Assembly (NCBI RefSeq): GCF_004346185.1
Contig: NZ_SMAI01000012.1
Span: 62,001 to 126,000, forward strand
Length of the DNA: 64,000 nucleotides
Origin: Aquabacter spiritensis
GTDB lineage: Bacteria; Pseudomonadota; Alphaproteobacteria; Rhizobiales; Xanthobacteraceae
Reading direction: 5' to 3'
The notes beneath the pieces are model-generated. The model was given only the letters and a program-made list of their open reading frames with translations, ran no database searches and was not told the DNA's origin. Both the position numbers and the translations under genes were made by a program. Below are positions 47,064-55,879 of this stretch, one piece after another. The first letter of the stretch is position 1. Each line of letters starts with the position of its first letter.

Positions 47064-47227
47064 CGTTTCTCGCTCCCAGACCAGTCCGGACGAATTCGCG
47101 GCGTCTCCCGCTGCGGGATCGACGCCGTCGCCCGGGACGTCGTATGGATGTATCTCAGTCCGTTGCCGTCGGGCGGTCAATACCTTGCCTGACGTTTGGG
47201 TCTCCAACTATCGTTACCGGAGCCAAG

Positions 47228-48409
47228 ATGAAATCCCCCTCCCCCGAAGCAATTTTCGCACCTGCAACCGAAGTGGTGCGGCTCGGCCGTGATCCGGTGC
47301 GCTTCGACGGCTTCGTCAACCCCCCTGTCGTTCGCGGTTCGACGGTCCTCTATCCCTCCTATGACGATCTCGTGAGGCACAAGGCGCGCTACACATACGG
47401 CCGTCGCGGCAACCCGACGACGGAGGCCTTGGAGACCGCACTGAACGCCCTTGAGGGCGCCGAAGGGACCGTTCTGACCCCGTCCGGCCTGTCTGCGATC
47501 ACCACCGCCCTCCTCGCCGTCGTCGGCTCGGGCGATCATCTGCTCGTCGTGGATACCGCCTATCGCCCCACGCGCCGTTTCTGCGACACCATCCTGACGC
47601 GCCTGGGCGTCGAGGTGACCTATTACGATCCGCTGATCGGAGCCGGCATCGACGGTCTGATCAAGCCGAACACCCGTGCCGTCTTCCTCGAATCCCCCGG
47701 CTCGCAATCGTTCGAAATGCAGGATGTCCCCGCAATCGCCCGAATCGCGCGGGCGCACGGCATCACGACCTTGATGGACAACACTTGGGCGACGCCGATC
47801 TATTTCCGCCCGCTGGCACATGGCATCGACATCTCCATCTCGGCGGGAACGAAATATCTGTCGGGCCATGCCGATCTCAATCTCGGCACGATCTCCGCCT
47901 CCGGCGAGGCGTGGCGCAAGGTGCAGACGACGCACGGCGATCTCGGCATCTGCGTGAGCCCGGAAGACGCCGCCCTCGGTTCGCGGGGCCTGCGGACATT
48001 GGTGGTGCGCCTGGAACGGCATTGGCGCTCCGGCCTCGCCGTGGCGCGCTGGCTCGCCGAGCAGCCCCAGGTGGCGCGGCTGCTGCATCCCGCGCTCGAA
48101 AGCGATGCCGGGCACGCAATCTGGAGCCGGGACTTCGCCGGCGCTTCCGGTCTGTTCGGGGTGATCCTGAAGCCGGCACCAGAGCCTGCCGTCGCGGCGT
48201 TCTTCGATGCCCTCGTCCTGTTCGGAATGGGCTATTCCTGGGGCGGCTTCGAGAGCCTCGCCATCCCGTTCGACTGCTCGGACTATCGCACGGCGACGCA
48301 GTGGCGGGCCGAAGGCCCGGCCATCCGGCTCCATATCGGTCTGGAAGAGCCCGCGGACCTGATCGCGGATCTCGCCCAGGCCTTCGCCAAGTTGGACGCC
48401 GCACGCTGA
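47228..48409 (+). CDS. metC: Cystathionine beta-lyase
   Basis: This 393-residue PLP enzyme of the Cys/Met metabolism family has YTYGRRGNPTTEALE near the start, the aspartate in LMDNTWATP, and the PLP lysine in SAGTKYLSGHADLN. The C-terminal region GYSWGGFESL is typical of MetC. It cleaves cystathionine to homocysteine, pyruvate and ammonia. The ATG at 47228 follows GGAG; an earlier ATG lies in the divergent promoter region. No SAM-II riboswitch is evident in the 164-bp leader. Confidence 0.92.
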   Translation: MKSPSPEAIFAPATEVVRLGRDPVRFDGFVNPPVVRGSTVLYPSYDDLVRHKARYTYGRRGNPTTEALETALNALEGAEGTVLTPSGLSAITTALLAVVGSGDHLLVVDTAYRPTRRFCDTILTRLGVEVTYYDPLIGAGIDGLIKPNTRAVFLESPGSQSFEMQDVPAIARIARAHGITTLMDNTWATPIYFRPLAHGIDISISAGTKYLSGHADLNLGTISASGEAWRKVQTTHGDLGICVSPEDAALGSRGLRTLVVRLERHWRSGLAVARWLAEQPQVARLLHPALESDAGHAIWSRDFAGASGLFGVILKPAPEPAVAAFFDALVLFGMGYSWGGFESLAIPFDCSDYRTATQWRAEGPAIRLHIGLEEPADLIADLAQAFAKLDAAR

Positions 48410-48410
48410 C

Positions 48411-48433
48411 GGAGGGGCCTCGCCGGCCCCTCC
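48411..48433. terminator. Hairpin between convergent metC and LAB_N genes
   Basis: GGAGGGGCC and GGCCCCTCC form a perfect 9-bp stem with loop TCGCC, just 2 bp after the metC stop and 25 bp beyond the LAB_N stop. It can serve both strands, although neither side has a strong U-run (TCTCTCC on the plus strand). Confidence 0.5.
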
Positions 48434-48457
48434 TCTCTCCGGCCCCGACGCGCGGGG

Positions 48458-48787
48458 TCAGAGACCTTTCTGCGCACGCCGCTCACGCAGAGCGAATTGC
48501 AGATTGCGGATATAGATGAAGGTTGAAAGCGCTTGACCGGCGATGAAAACCGGGTCGCGGCGGTACAGCGCGTAGATCAGCAGGAGCGTGCCGCCGCCGA
48601 GTGAGAACGTCCAGAAGGCGAAGGGGATGACGCTGCGGCCCGCCCGCTCGCTGGCGACCCACTGCACCACGAAACGCATGGTGAACAGAATCTGCGCGAC
48701 GAAGCCGAGCAGCACCCACCAGTCGAGCTGGGTGACGAAGACGTCGTGGAGATATCCGCCGACGATATCGGCGAGATCAATGAGCAT
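48458..48787 (-). CDS. Lipid-A-disaccharide synthase N-terminal-domain (LAB_N) membrane protein
   Basis: This 109-residue protein has three hydrophobic segments and the LAB_N pattern: WWVLLGFVAQILFTMRFVVQW, then SVIPFAFWTFSLGGG and FIYIRNL. Stand-alone LAB_N proteins usually lie beside a GT2 glycosyltransferase and a GT39 enzyme, as here, and are thought to take part in lipid-linked sugar transfer. It overlaps the upstream GT2 gene by 11 bp and ends the operon. Confidence 0.9.
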   Translation of the reverse strand: MLIDLADIVGGYLHDVFVTQLDWWVLLGFVAQILFTMRFVVQWVASERAGRSVIPFAFWTFSLGGGTLLLIYALYRRDPVFIAGQALSTFIYIRNLQFALRERRAQKGL

Positions 48788-49535
48788 CCGGATAGACCTT
48801 GACCACCTCGGGAATATTGCGTCGGCGGGTCAGCCACCACACGCCGAGCATGTCGACGATGCCGACCCAGAGCCGGTTCCAGAATCCGTATTTCGACAGA
48901 CCGTGCCAGCGTGCCCGGTCGACGACGGGGAATGTCAGAACCTCGAAACCCTCGCGTCCCACCAGGGCCGGCGTGAACCGGTGCAGCGCATCGAAATGCG
49001 GCAGGCGCAGATAGATGTCGCGCCGCACCACTTTGAGCCCGCATCCGGTGTCGCGGGTGCCGTCCCGCAGCATCAGCCCCCGCACCGTATTGGCGAGGCG
49101 GGACTGAAAGCGCTTGAAGGCGGTATCCTTGCGCCCCTGCCGCTCGCCTTGCACCATTCCTGCGCGCTCGCCGACCGCGTCGAGGGCCGCCACCATCTGG
49201 GGCAAATAGGCCGGATTGTTCTGCCCGTCCCCGTCCAGCAGCAGGAGAATCTCGCCGTGGGCCGCCCAGGCGCCGGTGGCCACCGCCGCCGACTTTCCGC
49301 AGGCCCTGCCGTGGGTGAGGATCCGCATATAAGGTCGGCTCGCCGCCGCTCGGAGCAGCGCATCCGCTGTCCCGTCAGCCGAGCCGTCATCCACGAAGAT
49401 GAGCTCATAGGCCTCGGGCCGGAGGGCGGCGTCGATTTCCTCGATGAGGGGCGCGATATTCTCGGCCTCGTCCCGCACCGCGATGACGACCGAGAGACGC
49501 ACCTTTTGCGGCGCGTCGAGGGAAGCGAAGGTCAA
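48777..49535 (-). CDS. GT2 glycosyltransferase, dolichyl-phosphate-mannose-synthase/ArnC-like
   Basis: This 252-residue enzyme has a GT-A fold with VVIAVRDEAENI at the start, FVDDGSADGT, the metal-binding LLLDGDGQNNP, and DTGCGLKVVRR. It probably loads a sugar from a nucleotide donor onto undecaprenyl phosphate for use by the GT39 enzyme. The TTG at 49535 is the likely start because it overlaps the stop of the PAP2 gene (TTGA) and has GAGGC upstream; longer versions run into that gene. Confidence 0.88.
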   Translation of the reverse strand: MTFASLDAPQKVRLSVVIAVRDEAENIAPLIEEIDAALRPEAYELIFVDDGSADGTADALLRAAASRPYMRILTHGRACGKSAAVATGAWAAHGEILLLLDGDGQNNPAYLPQMVAALDAVGERAGMVQGERQGRKDTAFKRFQSRLANTVRGLMLRDGTRDTGCGLKVVRRDIYLRLPHFDALHRFTPALVGREGFEVLTFPVVDRARWHGLSKYGFWNRLWVGIVDMLGVWWLTRRRNIPEVVKVYPDAH

Positions 49536-50407
49536 GATCGAGCCTCTTCGAAGGCGGTCTGCGGGGCGGACGGCGGGACGAGGCGCGCGAGATGGCGCGC
49601 CGCCGGACCGGGCTTCGGACGGATCGCGCCGTCGCCCGCCACGCAAAAGACCAGGCGGCGGGCGGCGAACAGCTTCACCATGAGCAGCGTAAAGGCGGCC
49701 GCAATCGCGCCGCCGGCGAGAACGTCGCTCGGATAATGCGATCCGAGAATGACGCGGGAGGAGGCGACCAGAACCGCGATCGCAATCAGCGGGGTCCGCG
49801 CCCGGGGAAACAAGGCTGCGAAGGCGACGGCGGTCGAGAACACGATCGCGCTGTGGCCCGACGGAAAGCTCGCATAGCTCGATTGCAGCGCCAGCCAGTC
49901 GAACGTGAGCTGGGCATTCGGACCCGACAAATGAAGCGCCGCGTAAGGCCGCGCCCGGCCCAACGCATATTTCATCACCAGGACCAGCAATCCTGCCCCG
50001 GCGATCGAAACGAACAGAAATCCAAGCCGGGCCACCACCGATGCACCGATTCGCCGGCCTAGACCGGCCAGACGGGGCATCACGCCGAGAATTGCGAGGA
50101 GGCCGAGACCGATCGGCCACAGCACAACACTCCCCAGTCCGAGCTCGGTGATGCGCTCGAACAGATGCACCACCCCTTGGGAAAGCCGCAGGCGCAGACC
50201 GGAGACCAAAGGGTCGACCAAGATCATGGAGGCGGCGGTGAGGCCCGCGATCAGAATCGTGAGCGCCGCCAATTCCACGATACCGGCCGTACCGATCCGC
50301 GGCCGCGGACCCCGGACCGGCCGACGCAGCAGATAGAGCCAGGCTTCACGCAGGCCGACAATGGCGGCCAGCGCGCTGTCCCGGACCTGTGCGGCGCTGT
50401 TCGTCAC
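49532..50407 (-). CDS. PAP2-family membrane phosphatase
   Basis: The 291-residue protein has about six helices and the three PAP2 motifs: KYALGRARP, PSGHS and SRVILGSHYPSD, with the catalytic histidines. Relatives dephosphorylate undecaprenyl pyrophosphate, or lipid A or phosphatidylglycerol phosphate. Its place between GT39 and GT2 genes suggests that it recycles the polyprenyl carrier or removes lipid A phosphate. GTG start; overlaps both neighbours by 4 bp. Confidence 0.9.
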   Translation of the reverse strand: MTNSAAQVRDSALAAIVGLREAWLYLLRRPVRGPRPRIGTAGIVELAALTILIAGLTAASMILVDPLVSGLRLRLSQGVVHLFERITELGLGSVVLWPIGLGLLAILGVMPRLAGLGRRIGASVVARLGFLFVSIAGAGLLVLVMKYALGRARPYAALHLSGPNAQLTFDWLALQSSYASFPSGHSAIVFSTAVAFAALFPRARTPLIAIAVLVASSRVILGSHYPSDVLAGGAIAAAFTLLMVKLFAARRLVFCVAGDGAIRPKPGPAARHLARLVPPSAPQTAFEEARS

Positions 50408-52143
50408 GGGGTGGCCTCCTGGGGCCGGAACACGGTGATCACGACATTGCGCCCGCCATTATAGGTGAAGCCGGCAATGCTCGATGTCGCCTTATAGCGC
50501 AGGCCGATCTCCCGCGCCCGCTGCTCGAACAGTGGCACCATGTTGGCGCCGAGAAACGCCATCGTACACCCGCCTTGCTTCAGCAGGTCGGCCGCCGCGA
50601 CCGGATTGGTGAACCGCAGGTCGGTGCCGATCAAAAAGGCGAGGCTCGGCTCCTGATACGGCACCGTCGCAATATTGCCCGCCGGGCAGCCGGCCTCGGC
50701 GGCGATCGCGGCGAGGCGCTCGGAAATCCACACCGCGCGCATCTGCGGCAGCAGGAACTGATAGACGCCGGCATAGAGCAGCAGCGCTCCGACCGCGGCG
50801 AGGAGAAATCCCGCTTCGGTGCCCGCGGTCGGCACGCGCCGCGCCGCGAGAAACAGGCACACCAGAGCCCCAGCCAAGAGCGGCGCCGCGGCCACAGCAT
50901 AGCCCCAGGAGCCGCCGAACCAGACGAAGCCCGCCGTCATAACCCCTGCCAAAATGCAGCCGAGAATCGGCCATAGCCCCCTCAGATCGCGCAGACGTCG
51001 GCCCACGGCATCCAAAGCGCCCCGCTCGAGTGCCAGAGCGGTCAGGATGGCGAGGGCGGGATAAAGCGGCAGAACGTAATGCGGGAGCTTGGTGACGGCG
51101 ATCTCGAACACCAGCCAGCAAGGCACGATCGACGCCAGGAGAAAGCGCACCGCCGGCTCCCGGCGATTGCGCCATGCGAACGGCACCGCCATCGCCACCA
51201 GCACGACGGCGGGCCAGAACGTGCCCCAGATCGCGAGAAGATAGGTGCCCGGCGGCCCCCAATGTCCCTCGGCCCCCTCGGCCACCTTGCCGAGCATATC
51301 GACACCCACCGCATGCTCGTAGAAGGCGCCGTCGGTGACGTAATAGATCGCGACAAACCAGGGCAGACACAACAGCGCGCACCAAGCGAGGCCGGGCAAC
51401 GGCATCAGCACGCGCATGAAAGCCGCCGAACGGTCCAGCAACGCCAGGACGAGGAATGGCAGACCGACGAAGATCGGCGCGAGCGGTCCCTTGACGAGGA
51501 TGCCGGCGGCGAGGCCCGTCCAGAAAATCGCCGCGAGCCCGAGATCCCCGCGCACCGGCATTGGGCGTGACATATAGGCCCGCGCGAGCGCGCCGAGCGA
51601 GGCGAGAATGGTGAAAAGCAGCACCGCATCGGTTTTGGCGAGCCGCGCCTCGACACCGAGCAGGACGCAGCTCGCCATCATCAGCCCGGCGAGAAGCGCA
51701 CCGCGTCGCGCAACGAAGGGCAGCGCGGTCCAATAGGTCAGGAGCACCGCGCCGACGGCCGCGAGCAGAGAGGGGATGCGGTAGAAAAAGATGGTCGTGC
51801 GGGCGGAGGGTCCCACCACCGCCTCGGCGGCCGCCACGCTCGCCGCCTGCAACCAATAGATGCCGACCGGCTTTTTATGCCGTGCCTGTTCCTTGTAGCG
51901 GATGTCGACGAAATTCCCGCTCTCCAGCATCTGCTTGGTGGCCTGGGAGAAGCGGGCCTCGTCACGATCGATCGGCGAGAGCGTGAAAATGCCGGGAAGG
52001 AAGGCGACCAGCGCGATCAGGACGAGAAACAGGCTCGCCCGTACATGCGTCGCCGATGCGGCATCAAGTCCGCGCGCGAAGAAGAACGACGCGGACGGGC
52101 GCGCCGCCGTGCGTCCGCTGATGGCAGGCTCGGAAATCGCCAT
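50404..52143 (-). CDS. GT39-family membrane glycosyltransferase (ArnT/PMT-like)
   Basis: This 579-residue protein has 10-12 predicted helices. The N-terminal periplasmic loop carries SPIDRDEARFSQATKQML, with the catalytic DE pair of the ArnT/PMT group, and HKKPVGIYWLQA. It transfers a polyprenyl-phosphate-linked sugar to an acceptor in the periplasm, often lipid A or protein. The start at 52143 (MAISEPAISG) is preferred over an upstream arginine-rich extension. It leads a four-gene operon whose members all overlap. Confidence 0.9.
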   Translation of the reverse strand: MAISEPAISGRTAARPSASFFFARGLDAASATHVRASLFLVLIALVAFLPGIFTLSPIDRDEARFSQATKQMLESGNFVDIRYKEQARHKKPVGIYWLQAASVAAAEAVVGPSARTTIFFYRIPSLLAAVGAVLLTYWTALPFVARRGALLAGLMMASCVLLGVEARLAKTDAVLLFTILASLGALARAYMSRPMPVRGDLGLAAIFWTGLAAGILVKGPLAPIFVGLPFLVLALLDRSAAFMRVLMPLPGLAWCALLCLPWFVAIYYVTDGAFYEHAVGVDMLGKVAEGAEGHWGPPGTYLLAIWGTFWPAVVLVAMAVPFAWRNRREPAVRFLLASIVPCWLVFEIAVTKLPHYVLPLYPALAILTALALERGALDAVGRRLRDLRGLWPILGCILAGVMTAGFVWFGGSWGYAVAAAPLLAGALVCLFLAARRVPTAGTEAGFLLAAVGALLLYAGVYQFLLPQMRAVWISERLAAIAAEAGCPAGNIATVPYQEPSLAFLIGTDLRFTNPVAAADLLKQGGCTMAFLGANMVPLFEQRAREIGLRYKATSSIAGFTYNGGRNVVITVFRPQEATP

Positions 52144-52354
52144 GCGAAGGTTTGGATCCGGTCGTTTTGGGCGCGGGACAATAGCAGAAACGTCCGGACC
52201 GGAAAGGTGCCATTCCCGATGCGAGCGGACGCGCCTTGCTCGTCCGCACCACTGGCCGGGCAGCACGGCGGAAAAATGGCGGTGCCGACCGCTATTCCTC
52301 TAACGGCCTACGCCGATATCCCGCGGCGGCGGAGGCCGGCCGGCGGGACGATTA

Positions 52355-52543
52355 TCACTTGGTCAGGATCAGCTTGTCCTGTGCGGTCAGCCGGAGCTGG
52401 TAGGTCTGGGCGCCGTGGGCGATGGTGATCACGCGCGAGTCCGTGAACAGATCCCGACTGTCGAGCCTTTCCTCGGCCATCGGTATCACGCGGGCCTTGC
52501 TGTGCGCTGACCAGGCTGGGCCCCTGTGTTCATGCTTGGTCAT
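52355..52543 (-). CDS. hemP: Hemin uptake protein HemP
   Basis: This 62-residue protein has the HemP pattern: LDSRDLFTDSRVITIAHGAQ, then YQLRLTAQDKLILTK. HemP/HmuP proteins are needed for expression or function of heme uptake receptors in rhizobia and Burkholderia. No heme receptor or hmu transporter lies nearby, so it stands alone here. An ICE-like sequence precedes it. Confidence 0.9.
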   Translation of the reverse strand: MTKHEHRGPAWSAHSKARVIPMAEERLDSRDLFTDSRVITIAHGAQTYQLRLTAQDKLILTK

Positions 52544-52600
52544 TTGAACGACTCCAAATTAAAATCGCACAAAACAGCGATCTGACAAGTCTTCGCTGAA

Positions 52601-52628
52601 TTTAGAACAGTTCAATAATTGCTGTTCT
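52601..52628 (-). promoter_or_regulatory. Inverted repeats upstream of hemP, ICE/Irr-box-like
   Basis: AGAACAG (52604-52610) and CTGTTCT (52622-52628) are perfect 7-bp arms 11 bp apart. Within them TTTAGAA-CAG-TTCAATA resembles the iron control element bound by Irr in rhizobia (TTTAGAA facing TTCTAAA). Position about 60-85 bp before hemP suits iron-dependent control. Confidence 0.5.
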
Positions 52629-52755
52629 TGATCTCCCGCTAGTTAATACAGGATCGCATGGAAATCAACGCAGCCAGCCTCCGCATCCGCGCATGGCGAG
52701 AATCGAAAGGGAGAAGCCAAGAAGGAGAAGGCCGGGCTGGTGGGTACGACAATGG

Positions 52756-55700
52756 CTATTCCGCCGGGTGCGGCGCCGCGACGTCCGGCTTCGTCCCCTC
52801 GCCCGAGATCGCGCGGGAGACGGCTCGATCGAGCCGGTCGAGATAGAGGTAGACCACAGGCGTGATGTAGAGCGTGAGGACCTGCGACACCAGAAGCCCG
52901 CCCACCACCGCAATGCCCAGAGGCTGGCGCAGCTCCGACCCCGCACCGGCACCGATGGCGATCGGCAGAACGCCGAAGATCGCGGCGAGCGTCGTCATCA
53001 TGATTGGCCGAAAACGCAGCAGGCAGGCCTCGCGAATCGCCTCCTGCGCATCGACGCCCTGGCGCCGACGCTCCAGGGCGAAGTCGATCATCATGATCGC
53101 GTTTTTCTTCACGATCCCGACCAGCATGACGATGCCGATCAGCGCGATCACCGAAAGCTCCATCTTGAACGCCATCAGCGTGAGCAGCGCCCCGATGCCG
53201 GCGGAGGGGAGGCCGGAGAGAATCGTGATCGGGTGGATGAAGCTCTCATACAGGATGCCGAGCACGATATAGATCACCACCACTGCGGCGAGGATCAGCA
53301 GCGGCTGGTTGCTCAACGAACTCTGAAACACCTGCGCCGAGCCCTGGAACCCGGTGGAGACATTCGGTGGCAGCCCCGCCTCGTCCTCCGCGGCGCGAAT
53401 CGCATCCACCGCCTGGCCGAGGGAAACCCCCGGCGCGAGGTTGAAGGAGATGGTGACGGCCGGCTGCTGTTGCTGGTGGGCGATTTGGAGCGGTCCGACG
53501 GTGCGCCGGATCTCTGCGACCGTTTCGAGCGGCACGACGGCACCGCCCGTCGTGCGCAGATAGACGCGGGCGAGATCGGTCGCGTCCTGCTGGAAACGCG
53601 GCTGTGCCTCGACGATGACGGCATATTGGTTGGTCGAGGTATAGAGCGTCGCCACCTGACGGGTACCGAACTGGGTGTAGAGCGCGTTGCGCAGTTGGTC
53701 CTCGGTGATGCCGACAGCCGCCGCTTTGTCCTTGTCGAGGTCGATGGTGAGCTGGGGATTGGTGATCTGCAGATCGGACGTGACGTCGCGCAATTGGGGT
53801 AAGCCGGAAAGACGTTCCTCCATCCGGCTCGCCGAAGGGTAAAGCGCATCGGAATCCGAACTTTGCAGCGTGTATTGATACTGGCTCTTGGAGGCGACGC
53901 CGCCGACATTGATGTTCTGGACAGGTTGGAAGAACACCTTCACGCCGGGAATGCCCGACACCCGACGGCGCAGATCCTGAATCAATTCGAACGCGCTCTT
54001 TTCGCGCTCCGCCCGTGGCTTCAGCGCGACGAACAAGCGTCCCGAATTGGCCGTGCGGGAGATCCCGGTAGCCCCGGCCGTGTAGACGAGATAGGCGACG
54101 CTCGGATCACTCCGCACCGCCGCCGCCACAGCTTTCTGGCGCTCGACCATGGCATCGAAGGAAATGTCGGTCGCCGCCTCGACCGTTCCGGTGATGAAGC
54201 CGTTATCCTCGGTCGGAAAGAAGCCTTTGGGGATCACCACATAGAGATAGACGGAGAGCCCGATCGTGGCGAAGGTCACGACCAGCATGAAGGGGCGACG
54301 GCGCAGAACGAAATCGAGGCTGTTCCGGTAGCCGGCGAGCCACAGGTCAAACATCCGCTCGCTCATGCGGAACAGGAGATTGGGCCTTTTGCGATGGTCC
54401 ACCGGCTTCAGAAGCCGTGCGCAGAGCATGGGCGTGAGGGTGAGCGAGACGAAGCCCGACACCAGGATCGCGACCGAGATGGTGACGGCGAACTCGCGGA
54501 ACACCCGCCCCACGACCCCGCCCATGAACAGCACCGGGATGAACACCGCGACCAGCGACAGCGTCATAGAGATGATGGTGAAACTGATCTCGCGCGAACC
54601 CAGAATAGCCGCCTTGAAGGGGCGCTCGCCGTTCTCGATGTGGCGATAGATATTCTCCAGCACGACGATGGCGTCGTCGACGACAAAGCCGACGCACAGC
54701 GTCAAAGCGAGCAGCGTCATGTTGTTGATGGAGAAGTCCAGCACCCACATGGCCGCGAAGGTGGCGACGATCGACAAGGGCAGCGCGAGCGAGGGAATGA
54801 GGGTCGCTCGAACATTGCGCAGGAAGAGAAAGATCACCAGAACGACGAGGACGATCGCCTCGAGCAGCGTTTTCTGCACGTCGTGGACGGCATCGCGGAT
54901 CGAAACGGAACGGTCGTTCAGCACCTCGATATTGACCGCACCCGGCACCTGCGCACGGTACTGGTCGAGATGGGCCCGGACCTCGTCGACCACCGCTACA
55001 GTGTTCGCGTCCGGCTGACGCACCACGGCGAGGACGATGGCGCGCGAATCGTTGAACCAGCTCGCCACCCGTTCATTTTCGACACCGTCACTGATGCGGG
55101 CGATCTCGTCGAGCCGCACCGGCGCACCGTTGCGCCAGGCGACGATCAGCCGGCGGAACGGCTCTGCGTCGGCCTTCGACGTCCCCATGTCGATGGTCAA
55201 GCTCTGACGCGGCCCCGCCAACTGGCCGATCGGGGTATTGGAGGCGGCGGCCTCAATGGCGGTGCGGATGTCGGCGGCCGATATGTTCCGAACCCCTGCG
55301 GCCGCCGGATCGACGCGGATGCGCACCGCATATTTCTGGCTGCCATAGATTTGGACCTGAGCGACGCCGGGCAATTGCGAAATCTGCTGGCCGATGATCG
55401 TGTCGGCATATTCGTTGACAGCCGAAAGCGGCAGCGTGTCGGATGAGACCGCGAGCAGGATCACCGGCGCGTCGGCGGGGTTGACCTTCCGGAAGCTCGG
55501 CGGCGTGGTCATCTCGTCCGGCAGCTGACGCTGGGCGATCGACAAGGCGGACTGCACGTCGAGGGCCGCGTCGTCGATGTTGCGCGCGAGGTCGAACTGA
55601 ATGGTGATCGAGCTAGACCCTTGCGTGCTCGACGATGTGAGGGAGGTGATCCCCGAAATGGTCGAAAGCTGGCGCTCGATCGGCGTCGCCACCGCTGTCG

Positions 55701-55875
55701 CCATGGTCTCCGGGCTGGCACCGGGAAGCGTGGCGGTGATGCTGATGGTCGGAAAATCCACCCGGGGCAAGGCCGCAACCGGCAGAAGCCGGTAGGCGAA
55801 AAGGCCCGCGACGATCAGTGAGACCATCATCAAGCAGGTCATCACCGGTCGGCGGATGCACATTTCGGAGAACAT
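52756..55875 (-). CDS. RND efflux pump permease (AcrB/MdtC-like)
   Basis: This 1039-residue inner-membrane transporter has 12 helices and two large periplasmic domains. It opens MFSEMCIRRPVMTCLMMVSL, as in MdtB/MdtC-type pumps. The proton-relay Asp pair is present in LTLCVGFVVDDAIVV. It exports hydrophobic drugs by proton antiport as a trimer. It starts 4 bp after the adaptor gene. No outer-membrane channel gene is adjacent, so it must borrow one. Confidence 0.95.
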   Translation of the reverse strand: MFSEMCIRRPVMTCLMMVSLIVAGLFAYRLLPVAALPRVDFPTISITATLPGASPETMATAVATPIERQLSTISGITSLTSSSTQGSSSITIQFDLARNIDDAALDVQSALSIAQRQLPDEMTTPPSFRKVNPADAPVILLAVSSDTLPLSAVNEYADTIIGQQISQLPGVAQVQIYGSQKYAVRIRVDPAAAGVRNISAADIRTAIEAAASNTPIGQLAGPRQSLTIDMGTSKADAEPFRRLIVAWRNGAPVRLDEIARISDGVENERVASWFNDSRAIVLAVVRQPDANTVAVVDEVRAHLDQYRAQVPGAVNIEVLNDRSVSIRDAVHDVQKTLLEAIVLVVLVIFLFLRNVRATLIPSLALPLSIVATFAAMWVLDFSINNMTLLALTLCVGFVVDDAIVVLENIYRHIENGERPFKAAILGSREISFTIISMTLSLVAVFIPVLFMGGVVGRVFREFAVTISVAILVSGFVSLTLTPMLCARLLKPVDHRKRPNLLFRMSERMFDLWLAGYRNSLDFVLRRRPFMLVVTFATIGLSVYLYVVIPKGFFPTEDNGFITGTVEAATDISFDAMVERQKAVAAAVRSDPSVAYLVYTAGATGISRTANSGRLFVALKPRAEREKSAFELIQDLRRRVSGIPGVKVFFQPVQNINVGGVASKSQYQYTLQSSDSDALYPSASRMEERLSGLPQLRDVTSDLQITNPQLTIDLDKDKAAAVGITEDQLRNALYTQFGTRQVATLYTSTNQYAVIVEAQPRFQQDATDLARVYLRTTGGAVVPLETVAEIRRTVGPLQIAHQQQQPAVTISFNLAPGVSLGQAVDAIRAAEDEAGLPPNVSTGFQGSAQVFQSSLSNQPLLILAAVVVIYIVLGILYESFIHPITILSGLPSAGIGALLTLMAFKMELSVIALIGIVMLVGIVKKNAIMMIDFALERRRQGVDAQEAIREACLLRFRPIMMTTLAAIFGVLPIAIGAGAGSELRQPLGIAVVGGLLVSQVLTLYITPVVYLYLDRLDRAVSRAISGEGTKPDVAAPHPAE

Positions 55876-55879
55876 GGCG

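Noticed and set aside
47064-47227. Possible SAM-II riboswitch before metC
   Set aside because: The leader lacks the conserved SAM-II core and pseudoknot pattern; it is also needed for the divergent aapJ promoter.
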